This document shows positions 29,780 through 41,730 of a stretch of DNA of 64,000 nucleotides, piece after piece. The notes beneath the pieces were generated by a model that was not told the origin of the DNA, searched no databases, and worked only from the letters and a program-made list of their open reading frames with translations. Numbering within the stretch: position 1 is the stretch's first letter; each line of letters begins with the position of its first letter. The DNA is taken from contig CM037584.1 in assembly GCA_021018995.1 (NCBI GenBank), forward strand, positions 175,230,317-175,294,316. The letters are read 5' to 3'. A program made the translations under genes and the position numbers. The stretch comes from Chloranthus sessilifolius (Eukaryota; Streptophyta; Magnoliopsida; Chloranthales; Chloranthaceae).

Positions 29780-30850
29780 GGATGGCTGAGATGGAAGGGA
29801 CAAGCGGGGATACGAGATGGCGGACAACAAGGGAACGGTTGGAGGATTTAGAGGCACAGATGGAACAACTTGATTCAGTGTTATCTGTCATGACATTGCA
29901 TGGAAACAACTAAATAGGCATGAGAGAAACAATGCCACCTTGATCGAAACCGTAGAGCAATTGGAGGCAGAAGTGTGAAATATAAAGGTCACATTGGAGG
30001 AGATACATGACAATATGAATGTGTTGAAGAAGTTCATCCTCTCAATGCCAGCAGGAACGCCGACAGGGACGCCGACACCCAGGTTCAAGTTCCTTGAGCC
30101 AAAAACATTTAAGGGATCTCGCGAGGCGAAAGACCTCGAGAAATTTATTTTGGACGTAGAGAGTACCTTGAATCTTTGGGGAATCTCGATGGGAAAGTCA
30201 AGCTGAGGATTGCATCAAGATACTTGGTTGGAGACGTCAAGTTGTGGGGGAGACACTGTATGTCAGAGGCACGTTTGGACATTGGGGCAATTGAGTCATG
30301 GACCAATTTGAAGAAGGAGTTGCGGGCTCAATTTCTACCTACCAATGTTGGATGGAAAACACGAAAGGCGCTGTCAACGTTGAAACACACTAGACTGTTG
30401 CACGATTATATTAAGACTTTCACGAGCCTGATATTCGACATTGATGATATGAGCGAGAAGGATTAGGTCTCTCCTTCATATACAGATTGGGGCCATGGGC
30501 GCAACATGAACTGTCTCGTAGAGGGCTGGAAAAACTGGATGAGATGTTGGCTGTTGCGGAGCGGCTAATCGAGCACCACCAAGAACAAGAGAAGGCAAAC
30601 TAGGCACCCATAGACAATATTGACAAGCAGGTGAGGAAGCCGAATGATACTGGGCATGAGCGATTCGGTCAGGAGAGGGGTGGTAGGTATGAAAGAAAGA
30701 GAGAGGGCAGGCTAAGATAAAGAAGGGCAGCTTCTTGTGTGGTGGGCCGCATCTAGTGTGGGAGTGTCAAGAGAAAGCCGCCTTAAATGCGATGATTGCA
30801 GAGAAAGGGAAGAGTAAAGAGAGGGAAGTTAATGATGAGGAGTCTGTCGC
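29780..30850 (+). pseudogene. Gag polyprotein remnant with zinc knuckle
   Basis: Gag is read in pieces: an N-terminal coiled-coil-like part (RERLEDLEAQMEQLDSVLS, about 29830), RFKFLEPKTFKGSREAKDLE (30083), then after a frameshift near 30180 the capsid core WTNLKKELRAQFLPTNVGW and LHDYIKTFTSLIFDI. A stop follows at 30464. Further on, LDEMLAVAERLIEHH and a knuckle-like KGSFLCGGPHLVWECQ (about 30722-30770) are seen. The family has CFLCxGPHxxxxC; here the first Cys is Ser. No protease follows. Gag packages element RNA in cytoplasmic particles. Confidence 0.85.
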
Positions 30851-31132
30851 TACAGTAGGCGCATTCCGAATGATTAACTGCTGAGAAGGCGAGACACCTC
30901 GGTCTTGTTGGTGTGGGCCGTGGGAAGACTTAGACACCAATAGTGTACAGAATTTGAAGTGTGCAATTTTATTTGTGTACAATTTTGCTACATAGGGTGA
31001 AGGCAGGGAGTTGTCAAGGAACCGTGATAGTGGACAGAAATTGCAGAGCTTCAGCATGTGGGGGAGGGCATGTTCTTGTGGAGGAGTGCCTTGGTGTCAA
31101 CGAGGGCGTTGACAGTTTTGAATGGAGGAGGA
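30851..31132 (+). other. Short 3' internal region of the gag-only element
   Basis: No pol motifs are found. A purine-rich AATGGAGGAGGA tract directly precedes the 3' LTR and would prime plus-strand synthesis. Confidence 0.7.
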
Positions 31133-31894
31133 TGTGACGGGGGCATGCGGCAGGGCCATCCGGGTTAGCCGTAAGGCCATTTTTCTACTCCGTGTCAGAA
31201 CATCTTTAGTGCATAAGAAGCCATGAGGGTTGTGCCCTAGTATGTTAGTCGTGGGCCACGAGGGCGTCGTGATACAATGGGATGGAGGGTTGAGACTTGG
31301 TCGCGACACGATCGTATGGGGGAAGGATGCGAGGCGTTGTAGGCGTTGTGGTGTAGAAGATGATACCGTGTACCATGGGCAGGGGTCGTGTGCCATGGTG
31401 GTATGACGAACCAATATATTTGAGGTCCTCCCATTCCTTGGCCCCCGATAGTGTTTAACCCTTATATAGGGGGACATGAGCTAGGGTCCCCTGACTCAAC
31501 ACTTACACTTACCTCGTGGGCTTGAGTGCATGCATTCGGGCCTTGCTTGGTATTTGGTTACTCTAATTACGTCATGTACTAGGGCTATCGTGTTTGAGGT
31601 ATCTTCCAGCCACCCCCGCGGTGCGGGTCTTCGCCCAAAGGGGGCTTTTCATATAATTATCACTGCCTATCGCATTCACCGTCTTCGTTGTCGTCCCTGA
31701 CCGGTTGCGTTGCTTCGCAGGTGAAGTACTAACGTAAGGGTCGAAGTGAAGCTTGAACAAACCAAGCATCACACTCATCGTAGCATTCGAGAATCCGCAA
31801 AGCGTTGCTAATTAGGAGCTTGTTAGGCTGACTTAGCGCATCGGGCATTAGGTGTCGCTCGGGTTGACATTGCTAGACGAGTGATCTCGTGACA
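31133..31894 (+). repeat. 3' LTR (762 bp)
   Basis: It starts TGTGACGGGGGCATGCGG and ends ATCTCGTGACA; see the 5' LTR. Differences between the two LTRs are frequent, which suggests an old insertion. Confidence 0.92.
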
Positions 31895-32150
31895 CATGGC
31901 TCCTTGTAGACAGTGAGCTGATGCTTATTAGCTGCATGCTGCATAGACCTTTAGATGTCCACAAACTTTCAAATGTATAGCCGTTAGGGCGGACAACTCA
32001 AAGTCCACAGATCATGCGAATGTCATGCATTTAGCTCATTGTAAACAAATTCTACGTGGTTGTACGAGCCACTGGTACTCAGCATCTTATTCTAAAAAAG
32101 ATTTAGTTGTGAGGGTTGCTATGTGCACGCGCGTTTTCCGCAAATACTAA
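31895..32150. other. No feature recognised
   Basis: A short unique-looking spacer between the gag-only element and the palindromic repeat block. Confidence 0.5.
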
Positions 32151-32292
32151 TAGAAAAAAGAGAAATTTGCATTTTCGGCCCTACAAGTTTGCTTATTTGT
32201 ATAAATGGCCCTATAGTTTGAAACTGTGTAGAGTAGGCTGACTCCAACCCACCCAAGCCGTTTCCACGTCTGCATCGACCTATTTTGTCATA

Positions 32293-32356
<64 letters not shown>

Positions 32357-34500
32357 ATTTTTAGGAAATTTGCACTTTCGACCCTATATGCTTGTTTATT
32401 TGCATAAATGGCCCTACAGTTTGAAACTTTGTAGAATAAGCCAGCTCCAAGCCAAGTTGTTTCCACGTCAATACCGACCTGTTTTTTCATTCTTATATGT
32501 TTATTTTCCATTATTTTTTGTTGGCTATTTTTATGCTAGTAATCTTATTAGGGTGTACCTTATTTAATAACTATCATTTATCAATTATCTCAACCAATTG
32601 TAACGTATGTTAAAATTCTAAAATACAGAAGAAAATAAAAAGAAGATAAATGAGAGAAGAAGATAAAAATATAAAACAAACAAAATTCATCGCTATCTTA
32701 AGATAGCAGCCCACTATCTTACAATAGTTCTAAAATACAGAAGAAAATAAAAAAAGACGAAGGAGAAGATAGAAATATAGATCAAACAAAAGCGGTCGCT
32801 GATTTAAGATAGCAAGCCGCTATCTTAAGATTGCGGGCCGCTAACTTAAGATAGCGGTCCTATTAGAGTGTACCTTATTTGATAACTACCACACATCAAC
32901 TATCTCGACCAACTATCTTAAAGCAGGCCACTAACTTAAGATAGCAGCAAGATATCATTCGTAATAGAGTATATCTTATTTAATAATTATCACACATCAG
33001 TCATCTTAACCAACTATCTTAAAGCGGGCCGCTAACTTAAAATAGCGAGCCGATAGCGGCAAGATACCGGTCGTATTAGAGTATACCTTATTTGATAACT
33101 ACCACACATCAGTTATCTCAAACAACTATCTTAAAGCGGGTCGCTAACGCTATCTTAAGATAACGACCGCTTTTGTTTGTTCTATATTTCTATCTTTTTC
33201 TTCTCTCTTTAATCTGCTTTTTATTTTCCTCTGTATTTTAAAATTTTAACATGGATTATAATTGGTTTAGATAACTACAATTGGTTGATTTAGATAATAA
33301 CAATTGGTTGAGATAACTGATGTGTGGTAGTTATCAAATAAGGTACACTCTAATATGGCCGCTATCTTAAATTAGCGAGCCGCTATCTTAAGATAGCGGC
33401 CACTTTCGTTTGTTATTTCTGTCTTCTTCTCTCTTTAATTTCTTTCATGGGTAACAATTGGTTTAGATAATTGCAATTGGTTGTTGTTCATTGGACTACC
33501 TACTGGAGTCGAAATTGGAAAAAAAGATAAAAAATAATGGAAAATAAACATATATATAATAAAAAATAGGTCGGTGCTAACGTGGAAGCGGCTTGGCTTG
33601 GACTGACCTATTCTGCAAAGTTTCAAATTATAGGGCCGTTTCTGCAAATAAGCAAACTTACAGGGCTGAAAATATAAATTTTCCTTTGTTTTCATTATTT
33701 TTTTGTCATCCCTTTTTTCAGTTCCGACTACAATAAGTAGCCAAGTGAACAAAAACTGAGCACATAAATTGTAAGATAACGCTACAAGATAGCGTGCACT
33801 ATTGTAAGATAGCGACCGTTGTCTTACAATTGTTGGACGTTATCTTAAGATAGCAGGCCGCTAATGTAAGATAGCAGGCCGTTATCTTGCCGCTAACATG
33901 TCGCTATCTTAAGTTGGTGGCCACTATCTTATTTATGATTATTTAATTTTTTCTTGAAGATAAATATTAGAGTACACCTTTTTTTATAACTACCACTTAT
34001 AATCTTATTTATCTAAACCAATTAGCTATCTTAAGTTGGCCGCCACTATCCTAAGATAGCATTCACTATCTTAAATTAGTGGCGCTATCTTAAATTAGCA
34101 GTCGTTATCTTATTTATGATTATTTGATTTTTTCTTGAAGATAAATATTAGAGTACACTTTATTTGATAGCTACCACACGTCACTTATCTAAATCAAAAT
34201 ATAGTTCATTTGATAACTACCATATGTCAGTTATCTAAACTAATTGTTAATCTTATTTATCTAAATCAATTGCAACCACTCATGATTATATTTGTAATCT
34301 TATTTATACACGTGAGAATATTGTAACGCGGGCCGTTATCTTGCCGCTAACATGGCGCTACTTTAAATTGACAACCACTATCTTCAAATAGCATTCGCTA
34401 TCTTAAATTATTGGCTACTATCTTAAGTTGGCGGTCGCTATCTTAAGTTGGCGGTCACTATCTTATTTATGATTATTTGATTTTTTTTCTTGGGGATATT
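32151..34500. repeat. Complex fold-back and tandem repeat block built on CTATCTTAAGATAG palindromes
   Basis: Three layers are visible. Outer arms at 32151-32520 and 33500-33720 are inverted relative to each other (CGGCCCTACAAGTTTGCTTA at left, TAAGCAAACTTACAGGGC at right). A unit like TTAGAGTGTACCTTATTTGA followed by TAACTACCACACATCA recurs directly at about 32527, 32870, 32965 and 33070, inverted at about 33320, and again at 33968 and 34148. Between units lie many copies of GCTATCTTAAGATAGC and half copies. A second period of about 180 bp (TTATTTATGATTATTT) runs at 33930, 34110 and 34465. No ORF is credible. It may be a large non-autonomous DNA transposon with expanded subterminal repeats, or a small satellite. 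Confidence 0.8.
32292..32354. repeat. (AT)n(GT)n compound microsatellite
   Basis: About 21 bases of AT alternate, then 42 bases of GT, inside the left arm of the palindromic block; the matching right arm lacks the GT part. Confidence 0.95.
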
Positions 34501-34516
34501 GTAACGCAGACCACTA

Positions 34517-35480
34517 TTTCATTTATCATAAATCACTGGTTACAAGATTAGACATAGAAGGAGGATAGTCCTCCATCCAAACAGAAACATTAGTAGAACT
34601 AATTCCTAATTTCGCAAAGCTATGTGCCACTTTGTTAGAATCTCGGTAAACATGAGAGTAAGCAACCGAATATAACTTGTTCATCAACCCCCTGATATCC
34701 TTAATCAACATAGTGAGGGAAGAACGATCCTCGTGAAGTGAATTTATCAATTAAGCAGTAGCAACGGAATCACTTTCAATGTGTATGTTCTGTAGTCCTA
34801 GGTTCAGCGCAAGCTGTAGCCCTTTAGAAATTGCATGCAAATCGGCCTGAAAAGGGTTTGGAATGTTTTCGTAACCCTTTAGCATCGATGCTTGAACCAG
34901 TCCACCCAAAATCCCGAATAACAACTCATATACCTGTGAAGGCCCGAATTTTCTTCCACGCCGCATCAACATTTATTTTGAAATAACCCAAACCTGGATT
35001 ATACCAGATTCCACTTCGGTTAGGATGCTCGCAGAAGTGGCATCGATTATGAATTTTGCCTTTCTGAATTCGTAAAGCATACCTTCTGCCCATAGAATGC
35101 GTTGCACAACAACCCCTTTGCTTCCGTTCCTAACCACTGTTTCTAAGATTCCAAATGGCCTAAGCAATAACCAAGAAACGATCCAAATTGTCCCCCTTTT
35201 CGAATATGATTTACTTCACCCAAAAATAGAAGTTTTCCACCTTGTGTTCAGCACACCTAAGACCCAGGTGTTCTTGCACGCTTGCCAAGCGCAGTGTTCC
35301 ATATTTTTTTCATACGCAATCGGATGAGACATAGCTATAGGAGCCTTCACTTAACCCGTTCTTATCATAGTAGTTCCGAGCCGTAAAATAAGCACTTTTA
35401 ACATTGAGTTTACCTTTTCTATCAGGAGACCATGCTATTTTATCATCACATGGATGGAGTGGGAGCAAAATTTGTAGGAT
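34517..35480 (-). pseudogene. LINE ORF2 tail: zinc-binding region plus RNase H
   Basis: Read on the minus strand: DKIAWSPDRKGKLNVKSAY (near 35430) is the start of the zf-RVT region that follows plant LINE reverse transcriptases. FKINVDAAW (about 34975) gives the first RNase H Asp. ADLHAISKGLQLALNLGLQN and IHIESDS give the middle acidic residues. NKVAHSFAKLGIS (about 34600) is the final motif, where the last catalytic Asp is His. It ends WMEDYPPSMSN. At least two in-frame stops (one TAA between ESDSVATA and LINSL) and a frameshift near 34973 break it. Confidence 0.85.
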
Positions 35481-35628
35481 AATTTCAACATCATCTGGCC
35501 TAAAAATATTTTTTTATAAGATTTGAGTTCCAATGTTGTGACCGTCATATGATAATGTCCACCTTTTGGATTTGTTGGGTCATGTGAGGAGTGATCACCA
35601 TGTAAGAACTCGCACAAGGGATCCACCT

Positions 35629-35800
35629 CACTACAAAAAATAAGACTATTAGCGGTAATTTTTTTAACAAAAAACTATTACTATTAGTCTTGTCGCTACC
35701 AAAAACTGTCACTGTTAGTCCTGCCGCTACCAAAAAATGCCTTAATAGCAAGTGCCGCTGAAACCCCTTATTTTTATAATGACCTATCCCCCTATATGTC
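35629..35800. mobile_element. One end of a CACTA-type transposon
   Basis: CACTACAAAAAATAAGACT at 35629 has the CACTA terminus, followed by repeated subterminal words (TACCAAAAA twice; GTTAGTCCTGCCGCTACC and close variants). No matching TAGTG end is in view, so it is truncated, probably by the neighbouring retroelement or rearrangement. Confidence 0.65.
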
Positions 35801-35849
35801 AATCGATTGCCCATTATCAACTCTTTTGATTATTCCTTCTTCCAAGATG

Positions 35850-36214
35850 TTCTTTGATCCTAGATCTAGATATATGAAAATCATCTAAGTCCTGATTGCA
35901 GGGATGCAACATGGAACCTATTAGGGTGTTGACCATTGATCTTCCATAAAAGATGTTTGTTACCAATGAAATATCTCATAAGTTAATCCTTAGATTTATA
36001 TTATAGGAAGAACGGACCAAAGATGGGAGGATTTAGTATCTTCATCTTTATCATCATCTTTACTTTTATTTGTTAATCATCAATTGAATTTTAATTTGTA
36101 GTCATTAATTACCATCTCACCAACCACTTAAATCATAAAATTGGTAGAATACTGTTAGATCTTTATAGATTTCTAGAATTGCTTTTCTCTTTTAGATGTT
36201 TCAAAATTAGTCCT
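35850..36214 (+). repeat. Inverted partial Athila LTR
   Basis: This segment is the reverse complement of 45758 to about 46115 in the shared LTR (for example AGTCATTAATTACCATCTCA versus TGAGATGGTAATTAATGACT). It is thus oriented opposite to the adjoining LTR at 36215. It lacks the terminal ~88 bp of the LTR. Confidence 0.88.
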
Positions 36215-37690
36215 CTAAGGATTAACTTACTCAGATATTTCATTGGTAACAAACATCTTTTATGAAGATCAATGGTCAACACCATTAAAATATCCATCAA
36301 GTTAAATCGTGACTTAGATGATTTTCATATATCTAGATCTGATCAAGGGCGCATGATCTCAGGTTCAAATAAAAACCATCCCCAAAGTGGGTGAAAATTC
36401 CAACAAGAATACCACTTACAAATCTGAAATCAAGGGCATGGCTCGGCACACTTTATTCAGATTAGGGATTATTTAAGATAAAATTACCATTACAGAACCA
36501 AGATCCAGGGCATGGCTCGGCACACTCGATCCCAGAACATAATCGTAATTAGATCCACACAATGAAAACACAAAGACCATAACAATGATAGGGTAAAATT
36601 ACCGTCACAGATCTGAGATCCCGGGCATGGCTCGGCACACGCGATCCCAGTTAGTGGCGGGGATTTCATCCATTCATAATAGCACAACAATCATAAATTA
36701 AAAATCTCATATTTTAATCCCTAAATTTATATTATTAAAAGTACATCCCTCGGATGGGAATCATTAGATCCCCATCCCTATAAATTTAGCCACACATATT
36801 GTAAGTAAATGACATAAATAAATAAAGACGGGAAAATAACATTAATTAAAATTACCTCAAACTTCAAAATAAATTACCTTGATCCACACGTATGATCTTC
36901 AGAAAATTAATGCAGAAATAAACTTTGAATGAAATTTGGGAATGAGTACTTGAAAAATTAAAGAACAAAGCTCTCAAAAAGAAATAATAAAACTTCCTAT
37001 TTTTATGAAAAATAATGGCTAAAAACTAAGAACACTAAGAACTAAAACTCTCTCCTACGTAATTCTAATGCTAAAAAATAATCTCTAATTCTATCTCTAC
37101 TCTACTCTCTTTTTCCGAAGTGTTTGAGTCCTTAAATAGAAACGTCGCGCAAAGGTATCCCACTTCGACTTTTTAGGGTCGATTAATCGACTCATGACTG
37201 TCGATGCATCGAGCCGACAGAAAATCCTCAAAATCACGTTTCTAGTGTCAGAATCGTGTCAGACTGCTATTCCTGCTCGATTAATCGACCTGTAGGGTCG
37301 ATGCATCGACCCCATAAATCCGTGAAAATCAGCACTTTTTGTGGTTCAGACACTGCTTCAGTATTTAGGCCATAACTTTCTGTCCCGAACTCGGATTGAG
37401 ACGATTCTTGCGCCGTTGGAAAGCTGACGAAAAGATCTACAACTTTTATGTTTTGACAATTTTGTAATTCGGCCGTCTTGAAGGTCCAAATTTAGCAAGT
37501 CGCACCAAGTTCTTGATTACCCGAAATTGCGTGTTTTGCATTATATTCAGAATTCTTGCACTGTTTTCTATACTTGGCCCATATTTACCTGAAACACTTC
37601 AAATCTAATCAATCTCATCAGATAGCCTTCATCGGACAGTTAAATATAGGTATTTAGGGGTGAAATATCCTCATTTTTCAAGACTCATCA
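36215..37690 (-). repeat. 3' LTR of Athila-like copy A, 3' end lost
   Basis: It aligns with 45979-47476 of the shared LTR. On the minus strand it starts TGATGAGTCTTG, just after the purine tract (GGTTTGGGGTA). The last ~310 bp of the LTR are replaced by the inverted segment at 35850-36214. It contains several ATGCATCGA and GATTAATCGA words and repeated GGCATGGCTCGGCACAC. Confidence 0.88.
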
Positions 37691-39783
37691 TACCCCAAAC
37701 CTACACTTTGCTAGTCTCGAGCAAAGCAAACTAAAGAAACTAAATAAATGCCACTTTCAGAGGGAACACGATTGCACTTAGCATGTGCAACAAGCCTTTA
37801 AACCCCTAGGTGATCCTAGTGGAGGTTGTGTCTCCGAGGGTTTACTGAAGTTACCACAAACTTCAATATATTTTTGAAATCATCGATAAAATTGAGTTTT
37901 CAAAACATGATTTTGATAACATATATACCATTCAAAAACAAAAATCATTAATCAATTCAACATGCGAATTCTCAATTTTAAATAACAATGTTATACTAAT
38001 CATACTCATATCCATTCAAATTAGTCTAATGCTCAAATCGTTAGATAGCTCATCCATTCATGCCTAAGCGTGAAAGCATAACCAAACCAAAATTCATTCA
38101 TCTCAGAACTAGTTCAAAATGAAAAATCGTTGGATCTGTTGTTTTGACTCAATCCTCACTTTAGGTATACTCTCAAAATATAAAGACACCGATAGTGGAT
38201 AAGTTTTCGCACATATGTGAGATGTCAATACAAAGCAAATAAAATGGTCTCACATGATAAATGAAACACGATGCAATCAATGAACAAAAATAAATCTCAT
38301 AAGAAGATACTTGTATATCCTAAGCATGTCATATCAAGTGTCATAAGTATCACATATTTACTCTCCACAAGGCAGTTACTAATACAAGATCAGATCATGA
38401 AGGTCTTTTTAGGGTTGTAATGGGGCTCAGGAAAGGGTAAGAAAGAATTGAAGTTGGGATTCAAAGTTTCAGAAATTGGAAAGAAACAACTTTCTCTTCT
38501 TTTCTTTTCTACTCTCTCACTATTTTTCTCAACTTTCTTTTTCTCTTTTTCTTAACTTTCCTTTTCTCTTCCTTTAAAGCACCTCAGATTTTTCAGTATT
38601 TTCACAATTTTCTTTTTCTTTTTCTCTCCCTTTTTTTTTTCTCTTTTTATTTTTGCCATACACTCTCAGTAAACACCACAACTCAGTGTCTCTCCACTCA
38701 CTCTCTTATCGCTCACACTCATCCCTCGTTCCTAATTTCTCAGAAATAAGAAGGGTAAAGCTGAATTTTCAGAAATGGTGAAGGGTTAAAGGTTAACGTG
38801 GCTTATCAAAGAATGTATAAAGGTAAATTTTCCAATAGGCTCAAAGGGGTAATAGAAAGATAAATTTATTTGAGGTGGGGCATTTTAAGCACAAACGAGC
38901 CAAAGATGGCCTTCAATCATATCCTTAAAAGATAGTAACTATGCCTATTTGTCTTGAGTAGATATACAGTACATTCTAACATAATGATATAAATTTGATT
39001 TCATGCAAAGCCACAAGTCAAAATGAAGTGTATGAGATTATACAAAATAAATTGTATTCAAAGAAAACTCCGAGTTTATATATTCACTCATCAATGACGG
39101 GAAATTAGCTCTAAAGCTCACTGGGTTTAGTCTCCACTGAAATCCTAAGATTCAACATTCAAAATAGTTCATCGATTTCTAAGTCTTAGCTTGGCATCAG
39201 TGTAAAAAGTCTAAGCATGAATATCAAAATTATCCACAACATATCACATTAAGCTTCATCATCTTAGATACAAGTAATCAAAATATGACACTAGTATTCT
39301 CAAAATTAAATTCACATGCATCATCAACTAAAGTTTGAAAACAATCGTAGAATAATGTGCATGATGACTTCAAAATTAAATTTTTTTTTTTTTCTTTTTT
39401 TTTTCAAATAAAACAAATAAATGACGCAAAATAATTAACCATACCCCCAAACCTAAAGATGACAATGTCCTCATTGACTGAAAGAAGTAGCGCACCCCCA
39501 AACCTGTCTGAAAAAAGTACCTCAACACAAAGATCAGGTGCAGAGAACATGTGTATCAAATCGGAACATGACAAAAAATATATCGAAGGGAATATGGTTA
39601 CACTATTTAGGGAAAGAAAACAAAAACAATCTAAACTAAACACAACAAAACAAAAAAAAAAGAAAGAAAAAAAAACTAATAAATCCTAAAACAAAACAAA
39701 ACAAAACCAAACGGAAAATACACAATTGGGTTGCCTCCCAGTGAGCGCTAGTTTAAAGTCGATAGCTCGACCTTGGGAATTGC
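37691..39783 (-). other. Copy A non-coding 3' internal region
   Basis: About 2.1 kb between integrase and the 3' LTR with no coding frame. It contains a pyrimidine-rich stretch (38480-38650), and a GGGAGGCAACCC motif (minus strand) just after integrase at about 39729-39740. The region is nearly identical to 47477-49612 (copy B) and recognisably similar, in reverse orientation, to 62360-64000 (copy C). Athila-type elements commonly have a long region here, sometimes with an env-like ORF; none is seen. Confidence 0.75.
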
Positions 39784-40920
39784 TCAGTCAGGGTGAGCCA
39801 GTGGCTCACTCAAAGAAATAGTGTTAGAGAATGCAATCGCATTCTCAAGGAACGGTTTCAATCGCTGACCGTTAACCCGAAAAACATTCCCGTGTTTCGG
39901 GTTGATAATATCTACTGCCCCATTGGGGAGTATTCGAGAGATTTTAAAAGGACCACTCCAACGGGTTTTTAGTTTCCCCGGAAATAGATGAAGTCGGGAA
40001 TTGTAGAGTAAAACTAGTTGACCAACAACGAACGATTTTCGCAGAATATTTTGATCATGAACCCGTTTCATCCGGTCCTTATACGATTTAGCACAGTCAT
40101 ATGCATCAGCACGGATTTCCTCTAATTCATTTATTTGGAGACCCCTTTGGGTACCAGATTCCAGGAAATCGAAATTCAATGACTTGACGGCCCAAAATGC
40201 TCGATGTTCTAATTCAACCGGGAGGTGACATCCTTTACCAAAAACCAACCGATACGGCGACATGCCAATCGGAGTTTTAAATGCAGTTCTATACGCCCAT
40301 AGAGCATCATCTAACTTTAACGACCAGTCTTTACGGTTCGGATTGATTGTCTTTTCTAAAATTCGCTTAAGTTCCCGATTAGAGACTTCAACTTGGCCAC
40401 TTGTCTGAGGGTGGTATGGTGTAGCAACTTTGTGTGTGACACCATATTTCTTCATTAATTGGGTGAACACTTTATTGCAAAAGTGCTTTCCACCATCACT
40501 GATTATCGCCTTAGGAATGCCAAAACGTGAAAATACGTGATCCTTGAGAAATCTGATCACTACTCTGTGATCATTAGATTTACAAGCCACGGCCTCAACC
40601 CATTTCGAAACGTAGTCAACACCGACAAGAATAAACGTGTTACCAAATGAATTCGGGAAAGGACCCATAAAATCGATCCCCCAAACATCAAATAACTCAA
40701 CTTCTAAAATTGGATTGAGCGGCATCATGTTGCGCTTTGAGATTCGACCTAGCATTTGACAGTTGTGACAGGATTTGCAATGTTGATGGCAATCCTTAAA
40801 TATCGTCGGCCAGTAAAAACCACTTTGAAAGATCTTAGTATCTTTTGGAACTAAAATGACCTCCACAGCTAACTCATGATGTAACGAGATGATTCGTGGT
40901 TGCTCGATTCGTGAATGCAT
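39784..40920 (-). pseudogene. Integrase, Athila-like copy A
   Basis: 378 open codons on the minus strand. The N-terminal zinc region is partly altered (HHELAVE where copy B has [17 protein letters not shown] is kept). The core has Asp in WGIDFMGPF, Asp in IISDGGKHF, and Glu in [10 protein letters not shown], the DD35E triad. After [16 protein letters not shown] comes the C-terminal [13 protein letters not shown] module and no chromodomain, which fits Athila/Tat rather than chromoviruses. This is the longest intact integrase in the window. Its first Met is internal; in the intact element integrase is the end of the pol polyprotein. Confidence 0.93.
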
Positions 40921-41730
40921 CGTCAGATGATTTGATCAGACGATTTGAATAAGTACGGATCGTCGAAAAAATAGTGTTTCACCCGAGCTAAGAAAATAGA
41001 TTTCTCATTCCTCGACCAATGGTGAGGTAATTTCTCGGTGACTAGGAAATTGACAAGATCCGCATACCAAGGTGGGCAATCAATCCTGAACAACTGTTCA
41101 TCCGGGAAGTGCTCCAAGATTGGAACAGGCTCGTCAGGTTTCTCAATAATAATTCGTGACAAATGATCGGCCACCACATTTTCTGAACCCTTCTTGTCCT
41201 TGATCTCCAAATCAAACTCTTGTAACAACAAGATTCACCTTATTAAACGTGCCTTAGCCTCTTTCTTAGCGATATCGCAGAAAGTGATCTGTGAATACCA
41301 CAACTTTAGATCCTAATAAATAGGATCGAAATTTATCCAACGCGAAAACTACAGCCAAGCCTTTTCGGTGGTGAGTAGTTCAACTGGCATCGTTGAGAGT
41401 CGACTCGCATAGTAGATCACATGCGGTAATTTTTCTATTCGTTCCCAAAACAGCTCCAATTGCATAATCGGATGTCGCCCATAATTTCGAGCAGGAAAGC
41501 CATTCGGAGATTGAATTATCGAGCCTTTATCAATTCGTTAATAGCTTCAAAGGCACGCAAACATTTATCATTGAAGATGAATGGAACATCTTTGGAAAGT
41601 AAGTCGCAGAGCGGCATGTATCTTTCAAATCTTTAATAAAACGCTCAGAAAAACCGGCGTGGCCTTAAAAAGATCCGATTTCCTTCACTCGGTGGTGGTA
41701 GGTCGGCAATTAAATCAACTTTAGCTTTAT
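40921..41730 (-). pseudogene. RNase H and connection region, copy A
   Basis: The open piece 40923-41231 includes LLQEFDLEIKDKKGSENVVA and DHLSR, the end of the RNase H domain, and then the acidic connection to integrase (KHYFFDDPYLFK). Upstream, 41231-41730 is broken in all frames but aligns with 51000-51540 of copy B. Compared with B, words such as GAACAGATATCG and GCAGAGCAGCGTG have lost bases. Confidence 0.8.

Larger units (their letters stand above)
28987..31894 (+). mobile_element. Gag-only (pol-less) LTR retrotransposon
   Basis: Two LTRs (28987-29760 and 31133-31894) flank 1.37 kb. A perfect tRNA-iMet primer site follows the 5' LTR and a purine tract (GGAGGAGGA) precedes the 3' LTR. 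Ends are TGTGACAG...CGTGACA. CATG flanks both sides (28983-28986, 31895-31898), a possible 4-bp target duplication. The inside encodes only gag. It is either a deletion derivative or a non-autonomous family. Confidence 0.9.

Noticed and set aside
32119..32511. Minus-strand ORF of 130 codons with Thr-His repeats
   Set aside because: Translation of the GT microsatellite and fold-back arms.
32690..34450. CRISPR array
   Set aside because: Repeats are palindromic and regular in part, but spacers are themselves repeats, both orientations occur and the context is a plant genome.
37691..39783. Env-like third ORF of Athila
   Set aside because: No open frame of useful length in the expected orientation in A, B or C.
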